Shown piece after piece: positions 16,057-22,371 of a DNA stretch of 22,371 nucleotides. A program made the translations under genes and the position numbers. The notes under the pieces were generated by a model. That model was not told the origin of the DNA. It did no database searches and was given only the letters and a program-made list of their open reading frames with translations. Numbering within the stretch: position 1 is the first letter of the stretch; every line of letters starts with the position of its first letter. Source of the stretch: CAZFBA01 sp964517135 (GTDB taxonomy: Bacteria > Cyanobacteriota > Vampirovibrionia > JBFMGH01); NCBI GenBank assembly GCA_964517135.1, contig CAZFBA010000048.1, forward strand, positions 1 through 22,371, in the 5' to 3' direction.

Positions 16057-17925
16057 TCAACTCTTTTCACCAGTTTGCTTTTTATAGGGTTCAGCCCGTG
16101 TATCATCAATGTATGAATAGCGTTTAATATATTCAAGGCCATATTTATCAAGGTAGAGATGCAGAAACTCTCTGAAGCCTATCGAAAACCACAGTGGAGC
16201 AAAATATATACGGTCTGATATTGCTGTGCAAAGCTGACAGGCTTTGTATACTTGATCCTGTGACATGCCCTCAATAATCTCATAATGAAGTTTTGTTGAA
16301 AGGTCTTCTTCATCTTCTTTGATATTAACTATTCCAAAGGTTTCAGGATCTTCTTTAATCTTTGTGTGTTTACCCAGAGTAAAGGTGCTCATTCCGTAAG
16401 AGTTAATCAATTCTTTGTTATCCATAATCATATTTATGGTTAACATTGCTTCTTCAGAAGTTTCAGTTGGGAACCCAAAGAAGATAAAACAGAAATTCCA
16501 TATGCCGGCAGCGTTAGCATTTTTAAGAGGTTCAAAGCGGTTGTCTATATCGATTCCTTTATTGATGAGTTCCATAATTCTTTTAGAGCCGCTTTCAACA
16601 CCCCACATGATCATCCGGCAGCCGGCCTTATAGGCAAGCTCAAGAAGATCCTTTGAAAACCCTTTTTCAGTTCTGGCATACATAAACCATTGCACTTCAA
16701 GCTTATCGTCAATAATAGCCTGACTCATCTTACGCAGGTAAGATGGAGAAATAGCTTCATCAATAAATTCAAAGTTTTTAATGTTGAAATTTTCTTTGAG
16801 AGAACGCATTTCGGCAACAAGTTTTTGAGGGGTTTTAAGGTTATATTCAACTCCATAATCATGGTCGCAGAAAGTACATTTCTTCCAATAGCAGCCTCTT
16901 GAGGCTTGCATTGGTAAAACAATTTCTGGTGACATATAGGCGCTTAAATCAAGGTCAGCAAGATCAGGTATAGCTATCTCATTCAATTTTTTAGGCTGGC
17001 ATTTAGCAGTCATATGAACTTTATTATCTTTTAAATATAACAGGTTAGGTACTTCAGAAAGATCTTTGCCTTCTCTTATTGTCTCTATTAGTTTGATAAT
17101 AGGCTTTTCACCTTCTTCATAAATGAGAGAGTGACAGAAGTTTTTAAAAAATTCAGGTTTTTGTGCCAGTGTTGATGTAACTCTTGTAAAGAAATTACCA
17201 CCAAGAGATATGTGTGTATCAGGCATATGAGACTTTAAAAGCTTGGCAAGTGTTAAACCACCAACAACCTGAGAAAATGCATTAATAGATACACCAATTA
17301 CACGGGGGTTAATATCTATTAAAGCAGGAAGAACTACTTCATAATAAGAAATAAAAGGGTTTTCATTTCTGTCTTCAGTTGCTTCCATAACAGAATCAAT
17401 GGTTAGTTTGTGATTGCGGTTTCTGAAGTCACGCAGCATAATTTTTGAAGGGAAAAAAGGCAGGCTGGCAATTTCAAGCCCCTGGCAGATAATATTAAAA
17501 GCCCATTGCAAGTTTTTAGGATCATAAAAGGAATCTTCTTCTATTAGGGTTTTTTTAGCTTTTTCGATATTGGCAATAACTATATCCCAGTAGAGTTCGC
17601 ACTGATCAAGTTTGCCCCGTATTTCAGAATAAGCATTTTCACCCTGACTAAAAGCATCAGGGCCAAGATCTGCAATAGATAAGATAAAATCTTCTCTAAG
17701 TGATTCAAGGCGTTTTTCAACACCTATGCGGCACCAGGAAAGATATTGAGGTGAAAGTATTCTATGGAAATATTCAATATTTAAATCTCTAATAGAGCAG
17801 GTATAACCGGCCTGTTTAATTTCTCCGGCAAGTATTGGCAGGGCATAATATGGGCTCAATGGTGTCCATTGTGGTGGAAGCAGAAGTAAAACATCTGTTC
17901 TATTGTCATTATTGTTTGTGGTCAT
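16057..17925 (-). CDS. Large radical SAM protein with N-terminal cobalamin-binding-like domain
   Basis: This 622-aa protein begins VLLLLPPQWTPLSPYYALPILAGE, as in B12-binding radical SAM proteins. A Rossmann-like segment follows (about 215-300; VIGVSINAF, LGGNFF), but the cobalamin DXHXXG motif is not evident. The radical SAM core starts at SRGCYWKKCTFCDH with Cys345, Cys350 and Cys353. The spacing is CX4CX2C rather than the usual CX3CX2C. The core continues through FEFIDEAIS, MIMWGVESGS and NFCFIFFGFPTE. The enzyme should bind a 4Fe-4S cluster and cleave S-adenosylmethionine; its substrate is unknown. The core resembles radical SAM enzymes that modify ribosomal peptides, but methylthiolation, methylation or lipid modification remain possible. 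ATG 17925 has AGGGGA at good spacing. A small Asn/Gly-tailed peptide gene lies 1.3 kb upstream on the same strand. Confidence 0.88.
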   Translation of the reverse strand: MTTNNNDNRTDVLLLLPPQWTPLSPYYALPILAGEIKQAGYTCSIRDLNIEYFHRILSPQYLSWCRIGVEKRLESLREDFILSIADLGPDAFSQGENAYSEIRGKLDQCELYWDIVIANIEKAKKTLIEEDSFYDPKNLQWAFNIICQGLEIASLPFFPSKIMLRDFRNRNHKLTIDSVMEATEDRNENPFISYYEVVLPALIDINPRVIGVSINAFSQVVGGLTLAKLLKSHMPDTHISLGGNFFTRVTSTLAQKPEFFKNFCHSLIYEEGEKPIIKLIETIREGKDLSEVPNLLYLKDNKVHMTAKCQPKKLNEIAIPDLADLDLSAYMSPEIVLPMQASRGCYWKKCTFCDHDYGVEYNLKTPQKLVAEMRSLKENFNIKNFEFIDEAISPSYLRKMSQAIIDDKLEVQWFMYARTEKGFSKDLLELAYKAGCRMIMWGVESGSKRIMELINKGIDIDNRFEPLKNANAAGIWNFCFIFFGFPTETSEEAMLTINMIMDNKELINSYGMSTFTLGKHTKIKEDPETFGIVNIKEDEEDLSTKLHYEIIEGMSQDQVYKACQLCTAISDRIYFAPLWFSIGFREFLHLYLDKYGLEYIKRYSYIDDTRAEPYKKQTGEKS

Positions 17926-18004
17926 ATTAATTTATCCCCTAAAGATTTTGTGTGTTCGATAATATTATAACGTTATTTATTGATTTCATAAAATTGTATA
18001 ATAT

Positions 18005-18186
18005 CCCATTTAATTCATAAACTATTATAGTTATACTGATCCTTGAAAGTAATGTATAGATTCCAGATTATAGAGGCCGGGAGTCTTTCTGAAATAAATT
18101 GACCTGAAAGAGTTATAGAAATTGACGTTTAGCGAATACATCTTTTTAACCCTCTAGAATAAATAGACTATAAATTGATGAATAAT
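18005..18186 (+). repeat. Repeat unit B, left copy, with a 66-bp insertion
   Basis: Bases 18005-18026, 18093-18147 and 18148-18186 match the reverse complement of 22286-22307 (22 of 22), 22231-22285 (52 of 55) and 22117-22155 (39 of 39). The 66 bases between (18027-18092) are missing from the other copy, so this copy has an insertion or the other a deletion at that point. No ORF is seen in it. It occupies much of the 441-bp gap between the radical SAM gene and the 282-aa gene. Confidence 0.85.
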
Positions 18187-18192
18187 TCGGGA

Positions 18193-18255
18193 TATAATCA
18201 ACGTCATAAATAATCAGATTTCAGAAGCTACAGGGCGAGTTTAAGAATTGTTTAA
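18193..18255 (+). repeat. Repeat unit A, left copy (direct repeat)
   Basis: This 63-bp unit matches 22049-22111 in the same orientation at 56 of 63 positions. It follows unit B after 6 bases here, whereas at the right end unit A comes before an inverted unit B. The two A copies are direct repeats flanking 18256-22048, which holds the 282-aa gene, the peptide gene and the CHASE2 kinase. Confidence 0.85.
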
Positions 18256-18263
18256 TGTATATC

Positions 18264-18292
18264 AAAAAAAAAAGGGAAGGTCTTTGCCTTCC
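18264..18292 (-). terminator. Intrinsic terminator of the peptide/282-aa operon
   Basis: Read on the minus strand, GGAAGG-CAAAGA-CCTTCC is followed by a C and ten Ts. This is a strong intrinsic terminator about 75 bases after the stop at 18367. It separates this two-gene unit from the radical SAM gene downstream. Confidence 0.85.
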
Positions 18293-18366
18293 TTTAAATT
18301 TCTTAGGTCACTATTTTATTAATGGAGCATTAGATTTCAAGGAGTCATAAACCTGGAGCAATTATA

Positions 18367-19215
18367 TTAAGCAGCTTTATTATTTAACTTAAGGTTATAT
18401 TCTTTCTGTTCTGCCATAGAGATAGCGTTTTGAACTATTGCAGCAAGGAGGTTTTTGATTTCTTCAGGTGTAAAGAGAGTATTGCTAGCAGTTTCAGTTT
18501 CAGCAGCAGGGTTTAATGGGTTAATCATACCTGCAAGAAGGTTGCCTGCTACTGCCGGTGTATTTTGATATCCGGCTGGTGCATTGTTTATCTCGTTTAA
18601 ACCGTGGAATATGCCATTGGCAGCAGCTTTACCACCCATTGCGATAACTCTGTCATCACCGCCATTGATTTCACCATCTCCGCCGACAGCTATTTTAACC
18701 TTTCCATATTTTTGAGAATCAACTTCAAGTATGTCACCTTTTTTGATTCTTCCTTCGCGTTCCGCCGTTATATCTTTCCCATTTTGATCAAGTATAGTAA
18801 CTCTATCGTCTTTTTTGGCTAGTTCTAACCAGTCTTTAGTTGTACCGGCTTTTTTAACATCAATGCCGAATTCATCGCTGAGGTCTTTGATGACAGCTTT
18901 ATCTTCAGCGTTACCTCTTTGTTTGGCATGGCCAGCGTTTCCGGCTTCAGGACTTTTATTTACAAGCGGGTTAGTGATTTCTTTTATGTCATCTACAGTC
19001 ATATTAAAGTTTGTGAGGTAAGAATTTAATGCTTCAGCCAGGTATTTAGCTTCATCAGCTGTTTGGGCTGAGTTGATAGCATCTGCAAAAGATCTGATAA
19101 CTTTTTGAAGGTTATAATCAGCGCCTGCATCCATATACTTTTCCATTTGCTGTTTTAATTTCATTTGCATTTGTTGCTGGTAGGTGTATGCGTTGTTAAG
19201 TGCGTAAATGTTCAT
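18367..19215 (-). CDS. Hypothetical 282-aa protein paired with a small peptide gene
   Basis: I do not recognise this protein. Its first 40 residues are a Gln- and Met-rich helix (TYQQQMQMKLKQQMEKYM). A helical region with NSAQTADEAKYLAEALNSYL follows (to about residue 85), then a polar Lys/Gly/Asn linker. A beta-rich central domain (about 105-195) contains LDQNGKD, KKGDILEVDSQKYGKVKIAV, and an acidic Gly-Asp loop, GGDGEINGGDDR, that could bind calcium. The C-terminus is Ala- and Asn-rich and ends in a helix (about 245-282). There is no signal peptide or membrane helix. ATG 19215 is chosen because AAGGAGAT lies about 5 bases upstream; a longer reading frame starting at 19341 overlaps the peptide gene in another frame and is unlikely. 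It lies 37 bases after the peptide gene and ends at a strong terminator, so the two form one transcription unit. Confidence 0.78.
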   Translation of the reverse strand: MNIYALNNAYTYQQQMQMKLKQQMEKYMDAGADYNLQKVIRSFADAINSAQTADEAKYLAEALNSYLTNFNMTVDDIKEITNPLVNKSPEAGNAGHAKQRGNAEDKAVIKDLSDEFGIDVKKAGTTKDWLELAKKDDRVTILDQNGKDITAEREGRIKKGDILEVDSQKYGKVKIAVGGDGEINGGDDRVIAMGGKAAANGIFHGLNEINNAPAGYQNTPAVAGNLLAGMINPLNPAAETETASNTLFTPEEIKNLLAAIVQNAISMAEQKEYNLKLNNKAA

Positions 19216-19252
19216 ATCTGATCTCCTTTTTTTCTTTTGTGTGACCTTGCTT

Positions 19253-19426
19253 TTAGTTGTTACCGTTTCCGTTTCCGTCGCCATTACCGTTAAGACCTGA
19301 GAAGTTTCTGTTAGAGAGAATTGGATAGTCATTTTTAGCACAGATGAGAGTCATTTTAGAAATAGTGTTTGAGATAACTTCTTCATTTAAATTGAGTTCT
19401 TGCATTAATGAAATAATTTGTGTCAT
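19253..19426 (-). CDS. 57-aa peptide with Asn/Gly-rich tail, possible RiPP-type precursor
   Basis: A short gene runs from ATG 19426 to TAA 19253. The peptide starts MTQIISLMQELNLNEEVIS, an amphipathic helix, passes a single Cys29 and a Pro35, and ends SGLNGNGDGNGNGNN. A leader-like helix followed by a small, repetitive, polar tail is the layout of many ribosomal peptide precursors. The tail could equally be a calcium-binding or flexible segment. CAGGAGA lies 8 bases upstream, a good ribosome site. The gene is 37 bases before the 282-aa gene, and the pair is isolated by terminators at 19574-19607 and 18264-18292, so it has its own promoter in 19427-19573. AT-rich -10-like sequences and a palindrome AGTATATACT (19464-19473) are present there. 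I recognise no family. The good ribosome site and the tight pairing support a real gene. Confidence 0.68.
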   Translation of the reverse strand: MTQIISLMQELNLNEEVISNTISKMTLICAKNDYPILSNRNFSGLNGNGDGNGNGNN

Positions 19427-19573
19427 CTGCTTAATCTCCTGTGTTTTTTGATTAGTTCTTGTTAGTATATACTTTTTATATCCTCTATATATAATAAAAA
19501 ATTCTTGCCTGTTGAATTGTTAGCTTATTCTTGTGATTTTTTAAAAAATGATTAGCTAAAATTGGCTAATTTT

Positions 19574-19607
19574 AAAAAGGATTATTAGTAACAATTACTA
19601 ATAATCC
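19574..19607 (-). terminator. Intrinsic terminator of the CHASE2 kinase gene
   Basis: On the minus strand, GGATTATTAGTAA-TTG-TTACTAATAATCC is a perfect 13-bp stem with a 3-base loop, followed directly by TTTTT. It lies about 40 bases after the stop at 19649. There is no T run on the other strand, so it acts on minus-strand transcripts. It isolates the kinase from the peptide operon. Confidence 0.9.
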
Positions 19608-19648
19608 ACAAAAACCTTGTTATGTGTTAGTTTTAAAATTAAATATAT

Positions 19649-21847
19649 TTAATCATTATTAAAAGGAAGATAAATAATAAATTTGCTTCCTTTATTGATT
19701 TCACTTTCGACCAAAATTTCACCGCCGTGTAGCTCGATTATTCTTTTCACAAATGAAAGTCCCAGTCCTGTTCCTTTTATGCCGGTTGTGCGGTCGTTTT
19801 TAATTCTATAAAACTTTTCAAACAGTCGTTTTTGATCTTCTGTTGATATACCAAATCCTTGATCTTCAATGCATATAGTAATGTATTCTTTTTGATGTTT
19901 TGCGCTTACGGTTATTGAGGTATTTTCAGGAGAATATTTAATGGCATTATCGATAAGGTTTTTGAGTGCAATGTGAAGATATTTACTATCTATAGGTATT
20001 TCATCCGGGATGTTTTCATCAAAAAAATATTCAATAGAAATGTTTTTGTTATCTGCGATCACTTTGAGGTTATTGACGATATTATCTATAAACAGGTGGA
20101 GATTATTTTTATCCTTAGTAATTTCAAATTCTGAGACTTCGAGTTTATTTAATGTAAGGAAATCATCTATCATTTCTTCCAGGAAAATAGTTTGAGCAGT
20201 AATTTTTTCAATATATTTTTGTATATATTCTTTTTCTATGAGTCCTGAAAGATAATCGGCACAGAGCATAATAGTTGTAAGAGGTGTTTTAAACTCGTGA
20301 GATAGCATTCTCAGCATATTGGTTTTCATTTCGTTCATTTTAACCATATCGGTTATGTCATTGAGAATTCCGACATAGAGATTGCCTTTTGCTACAGTAA
20401 CAAAGAAGTTATAGTGATTGAACTTCATTTGAACCTTTGTTTTATAGGTAATTCGTTCAGAAGTTTCGGTTATAATTTCTTTAAGGTTAATATCATCAGA
20501 GAGTTCTATAATATTAAAACAAAACTTGTTATATACGGGATGATTGGTATATACAACGGTTCCTTCTTTATTGAAGAGCATAATAATGCTATTTACAGAT
20601 GTTAATACGGTATCAAGAACATCTTTGTCAGCACTAATGACGTCAGTAAGGGTTTTTAAACTTTCAAGTTTACTGTCTACAGAAGTATCGGTACGAAGAT
20701 TTACGTTATTTCTGTATTGGCCTGAGAGTTCTTTAATATATTTATCAAGAAAATTTGATGTACGGGAAATAACGACAATAGATTCTGTTGAAAAAGCAAG
20801 AAGGCAAGCAAGCAAGAATGATAAGGGAGAAACCCAGATATTGGTTTCTTGAAAAGTAATCAATGAAGTTAAAAATAATATGGCAGGTAAGATTACAAAT
20901 GTTAAAACTACCTGTCTGAATATGCCTATTTTAAAAAGTATATTCATAAGTACCAAAATAAACACAAACAATATTATATACAGGATATTGTTATTTACTG
21001 GTTTAATTATATTAAAGTTAAGCAGGCTATCAAGTATCTGTGCTTGAATAGTTACAACGCTTTCAGTTCCAGAGGTCCAGTTTTCATCATAAATAGAAAG
21101 TGGTGTAGCATGGTATTCTGTTATACCTTTTGCTATTGGTGCAACTAGTATTATTTTGTCTTTAAAAGCCCCTGCTGGAAACTGACCTGTTAAAACGTCA
21201 TAATAAGAATACTTTGTAAATAGCACAGAAGGACGTTTAAAATTAATGTTAATAATATTATTGTTACCTGACAGATTTTTATAATATTCAAAAAGATTAT
21301 CATCAAACATTTTGATAATTGAAAGAGCAAAAGAAGGTTTTCCATCGACAATAAGAAATTTACGTCTTATGGTATTATCGTTACCGACAGAAAGAAAATT
21401 ATGTCCGAGGGTGCTTGTTTCAGATAATTTCATCCAAAAGGGGTTTTGCTTGTATTCAGAAGTAATACTGGCATCTATTAAGACAGTAGGATATTTCTTA
21501 AGGGTTTCTATAAAAGTTTTATCGCTTTCTTCATTTGCCGGGTAAAAGAAGGATATATAAAAAGCAACTAACTGTGCTTCGTTTTTGAATAATACATCAA
21601 GCAATTGGGCATGCAGTTTTCTTTCCCAGGGCCATCTGCCCAGTTCTTGAAGGCTTTTGTCATCGATAACAATCAAAACTATTTTATCTTGAGTCTGGTT
21701 ATATTTGTTCATATAAATGGAGAAGTCATAAAAAGCATTGTTAATTGCTTCAAAACGGTTAGTGCTGGCAATAGCAAGAATAATCAAGAATATAATGATA
21801 GAATGAGTAATCTTATACTGTGTAATAAAGGTAAAAAGCTTATTCAA
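19649..21847 (-). CDS. CHASE2-PAS transmembrane sensor histidine kinase
   Basis: This 732-aa protein starts with one membrane helix (about 12-28). An extracytoplasmic CHASE2 domain follows (about 35-280), with IVLIVIDDKSLQELGRWPW, the typical start, and GAFKDKIILVAP near its end. Three further membrane helices lie at about 286-360. A PAS-like domain (about 415-500), HisKA (His517 in LSHEFKTPL), and the ATPase domain (N box NLIDNAIKYS, then DQGFGIS and GTGLGLSFVKRI) complete it. CHASE2 kinases sense unknown extracellular signals and are common in cyanobacteria. No response regulator is adjacent; the REC-LuxR protein at 15381-15998 is one possible partner. The TTG start has AGGA about 11 bases upstream. 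The gene lies inside the segment flanked by the A and B repeats and ends at a strong terminator. Confidence 0.94.
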   Translation of the reverse strand: MNKLFTFITQYKITHSIIIFLIILAIASTNRFEAINNAFYDFSIYMNKYNQTQDKIVLIVIDDKSLQELGRWPWERKLHAQLLDVLFKNEAQLVAFYISFFYPANEESDKTFIETLKKYPTVLIDASITSEYKQNPFWMKLSETSTLGHNFLSVGNDNTIRRKFLIVDGKPSFALSIIKMFDDNLFEYYKNLSGNNNIININFKRPSVLFTKYSYYDVLTGQFPAGAFKDKIILVAPIAKGITEYHATPLSIYDENWTSGTESVVTIQAQILDSLLNFNIIKPVNNNILYIILFVFILVLMNILFKIGIFRQVVLTFVILPAILFLTSLITFQETNIWVSPLSFLLACLLAFSTESIVVISRTSNFLDKYIKELSGQYRNNVNLRTDTSVDSKLESLKTLTDVISADKDVLDTVLTSVNSIIMLFNKEGTVVYTNHPVYNKFCFNIIELSDDINLKEIITETSERITYKTKVQMKFNHYNFFVTVAKGNLYVGILNDITDMVKMNEMKTNMLRMLSHEFKTPLTTIMLCADYLSGLIEKEYIQKYIEKITAQTIFLEEMIDDFLTLNKLEVSEFEITKDKNNLHLFIDNIVNNLKVIADNKNISIEYFFDENIPDEIPIDSKYLHIALKNLIDNAIKYSPENTSITVSAKHQKEYITICIEDQGFGISTEDQKRLFEKFYRIKNDRTTGIKGTGLGLSFVKRIIELHGGEILVESEINKGSKFIIYLPFNND

Positions 21848-22048
21848 TAGTTTAATTTCCTGTTTTTTGATATTTTTTTATGTATCCACCTAATATAGTA
21901 AACACTTTTGAAACATATTCTTAGAAAAATCAATCTCTTATTTATAAATGGCTTAACTTAAAAGGTATTAAATTTTGCGTTCACTATAATCAGGGATCAA
22001 TTATAACCTGAAAATATCGTTGAGAGAAATTAAATAATACGTTCACTA

Positions 22049-22111
22049 TATAATCAAAGTCATAAGTAATCAGATTTCAGAAAATATAGGGCGACTTTTA
22101 GAATTGTTTAA
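22049..22111 (+). repeat. Repeat unit A, right copy (direct repeat)
   Basis: This 63-bp unit matches 18193-18255 in the same orientation at 56 of 63 positions. Here it precedes unit B, whereas the left copy follows it. Recombination between the two A copies would excise about 3.9 kb carrying the peptide operon and the CHASE2 kinase. Confidence 0.85.
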
Positions 22112-22116
22112 CTCGC

Positions 22117-22307
22117 ATTATTCATCAATTTATAGTCTATTTATTCTAGAGGGTTTAAAAGTGCGGCAGCGCCGCACTTTTAAACCCGACCCCCTAACTT
22201 CTGTTCCCTGCAATGTTTTGACACTTTGTTAAAAATATGTATTCGCTAAACATCAATTTCTATAACTGTTTCAGGTCAATTTATTAATAGTTTATGAATT
22301 AAATGGG
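22117..22307 (-). repeat. Repeat unit B, right copy (inverted), with a 75-bp insertion
   Basis: This is the reverse complement of unit B at 18005-18186. The matching blocks are 22117-22155, 22231-22285 and 22286-22307, with only 3 differences in 116 aligned positions. The 75 bases between (22156-22230) are absent from the left copy. Conversely, the left copy's 66-bp insertion is absent here. The near identity suggests recent duplication or gene conversion. Confidence 0.85.
22151..22187. repeat. Perfect 17-bp-stem hairpin inside repeat B
   Basis: GGGTTTAAAAGTGCGGC-AGC-GCCGCACTTTTAAACCC is a perfect inverted repeat with a GC-rich centre in very AT-rich DNA. It spans the left junction of the 75-bp insertion. 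No T tract follows on either strand, so it is not an ordinary terminator. A single-strand origin, a recombination site or a small mobile repeat are possible. Confidence 0.85.
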
Positions 22308-22326
22308 TTAATTTAAGTTTTTTTAA

Positions 22327-22371
22327 CCCCCGACACTAATTTCTTGAATCTGTGAACTTTTAAGTTATTCA
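22327..22371. repeat. Right copy of 45-bp terminal direct repeat
   Basis: These bases are identical to 1-45. See the left copy for the circular interpretation. Confidence 0.9.

Larger units (their letters stand above)
21848..22326. other. Long non-coding region with repeats; candidate origin or promoter region
   Basis: No gene is seen. If the molecule is circular, this joins 1-205 to give the longest gene-free stretch (about 680 bp), between two divergent kinase genes. It holds repeat units A and B, a strong hairpin (22151-22187), and a related motif GCGTTCACTATAATCA / ACGTTCACTATATAATCA at about 21978 and 22039. The segment 21848-21975 shows only AT-rich sequence. No consensus DnaA box was found by eye. 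Confidence 0.5.

Noticed and set aside
19216..19341. N-terminal extension of the 282-aa gene up to 19341
   Set aside because: It overlaps the peptide gene in another frame, encodes a Thr/Glu/Lys-rich run without structure, and lacks a ribosome site. ATG 19215 has AAGGAGAT directly upstream.
20544..20852. Plus-strand 102-codon frame inside the CHASE2 kinase
   Set aside because: It lies wholly within a well-supported gene on the other strand and shows no family signal.

Overview
The window is AT-rich, roughly two-thirds A+T by eye. It carries about 15 intact protein genes and one recognisable gene remnant, and I see no tRNA, rRNA or CRISPR. Its first 45 bases recur exactly as its last 45 bases (22327-22371). 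The simplest reading is a circular molecule of 22,326 bp with an assembly overlap. A winged-helix gene resembling plasmid replication initiators, divergent from a KfrA-like coiled-coil DNA-binding gene, fits a plasmid or small secondary replicon. A chromosomal contig ending in a repeat is not excluded. The host is uncertain. Cyanobacterial-type signalling proteins (a SHDLQEP kinase with an Rcp1-type regulator, and a CHASE2 kinase), Flp-like class III pilin features, low GC and frequent TTG starts are compatible with a non-photosynthetic cyanobacterial lineage (Melainabacteria/Vampirovibrionia). That is inference.

Layout. 206-4743 (+) is a tightly overlapping signalling operon: RsbRD-GAF-PAS histidine kinase, Rcp1-like response regulator, then a REC-PAS histidine kinase. 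5005-6571 holds a DUF3800 gene and a decayed region. That region has a stop-containing relic of the C-terminus of the replication-like gene, a degraded interspersed repeat, and several hairpins. 6572-11540 (-) encodes likely surface or envelope proteins: an alpha-solenoid protein, a zinc-metallopeptidase-like protein, a large Flp-like pilin and a multi-pass membrane protein. 11624-14356 (-) is murB, a chloramphenicol-acetyltransferase family gene and the replication-like gene. 14590-15998 (+) holds the KfrA-like gene and a REC-LuxR response regulator. 16057-17925 (-) is a large radical SAM protein. 18367-21847 (-) holds a 282-aa protein preceded by a 57-aa Asn/Gly-tailed peptide missing from ordinary ORF lists, and a CHASE2-PAS histidine kinase.

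The most unusual structure is around the last block. It is bracketed by two related compound repeats: at 18.0-18.26 kb unit B then unit A, and at 22.05-22.31 kb unit A then unit B inverted. The A units are direct repeats (56 of 63 positions identical). The B units are inverted repeats (113 of 116 aligned positions identical). Each B copy is interrupted by a different 66-75 bp insertion, one carrying a perfect 17-bp-stem hairpin. The peptide/282-aa pair and the CHASE2 kinase therefore sit in what looks like a recombination-prone cassette. With a radical SAM enzyme next door, the peptide is a candidate modified-peptide (RiPP-like) system, though this link is speculative.

Two-component signalling dominates (three histidine kinases, two stand-alone regulators and one fused receiver). 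The remaining cargo concerns the cell surface, peptidoglycan and drug acetylation.
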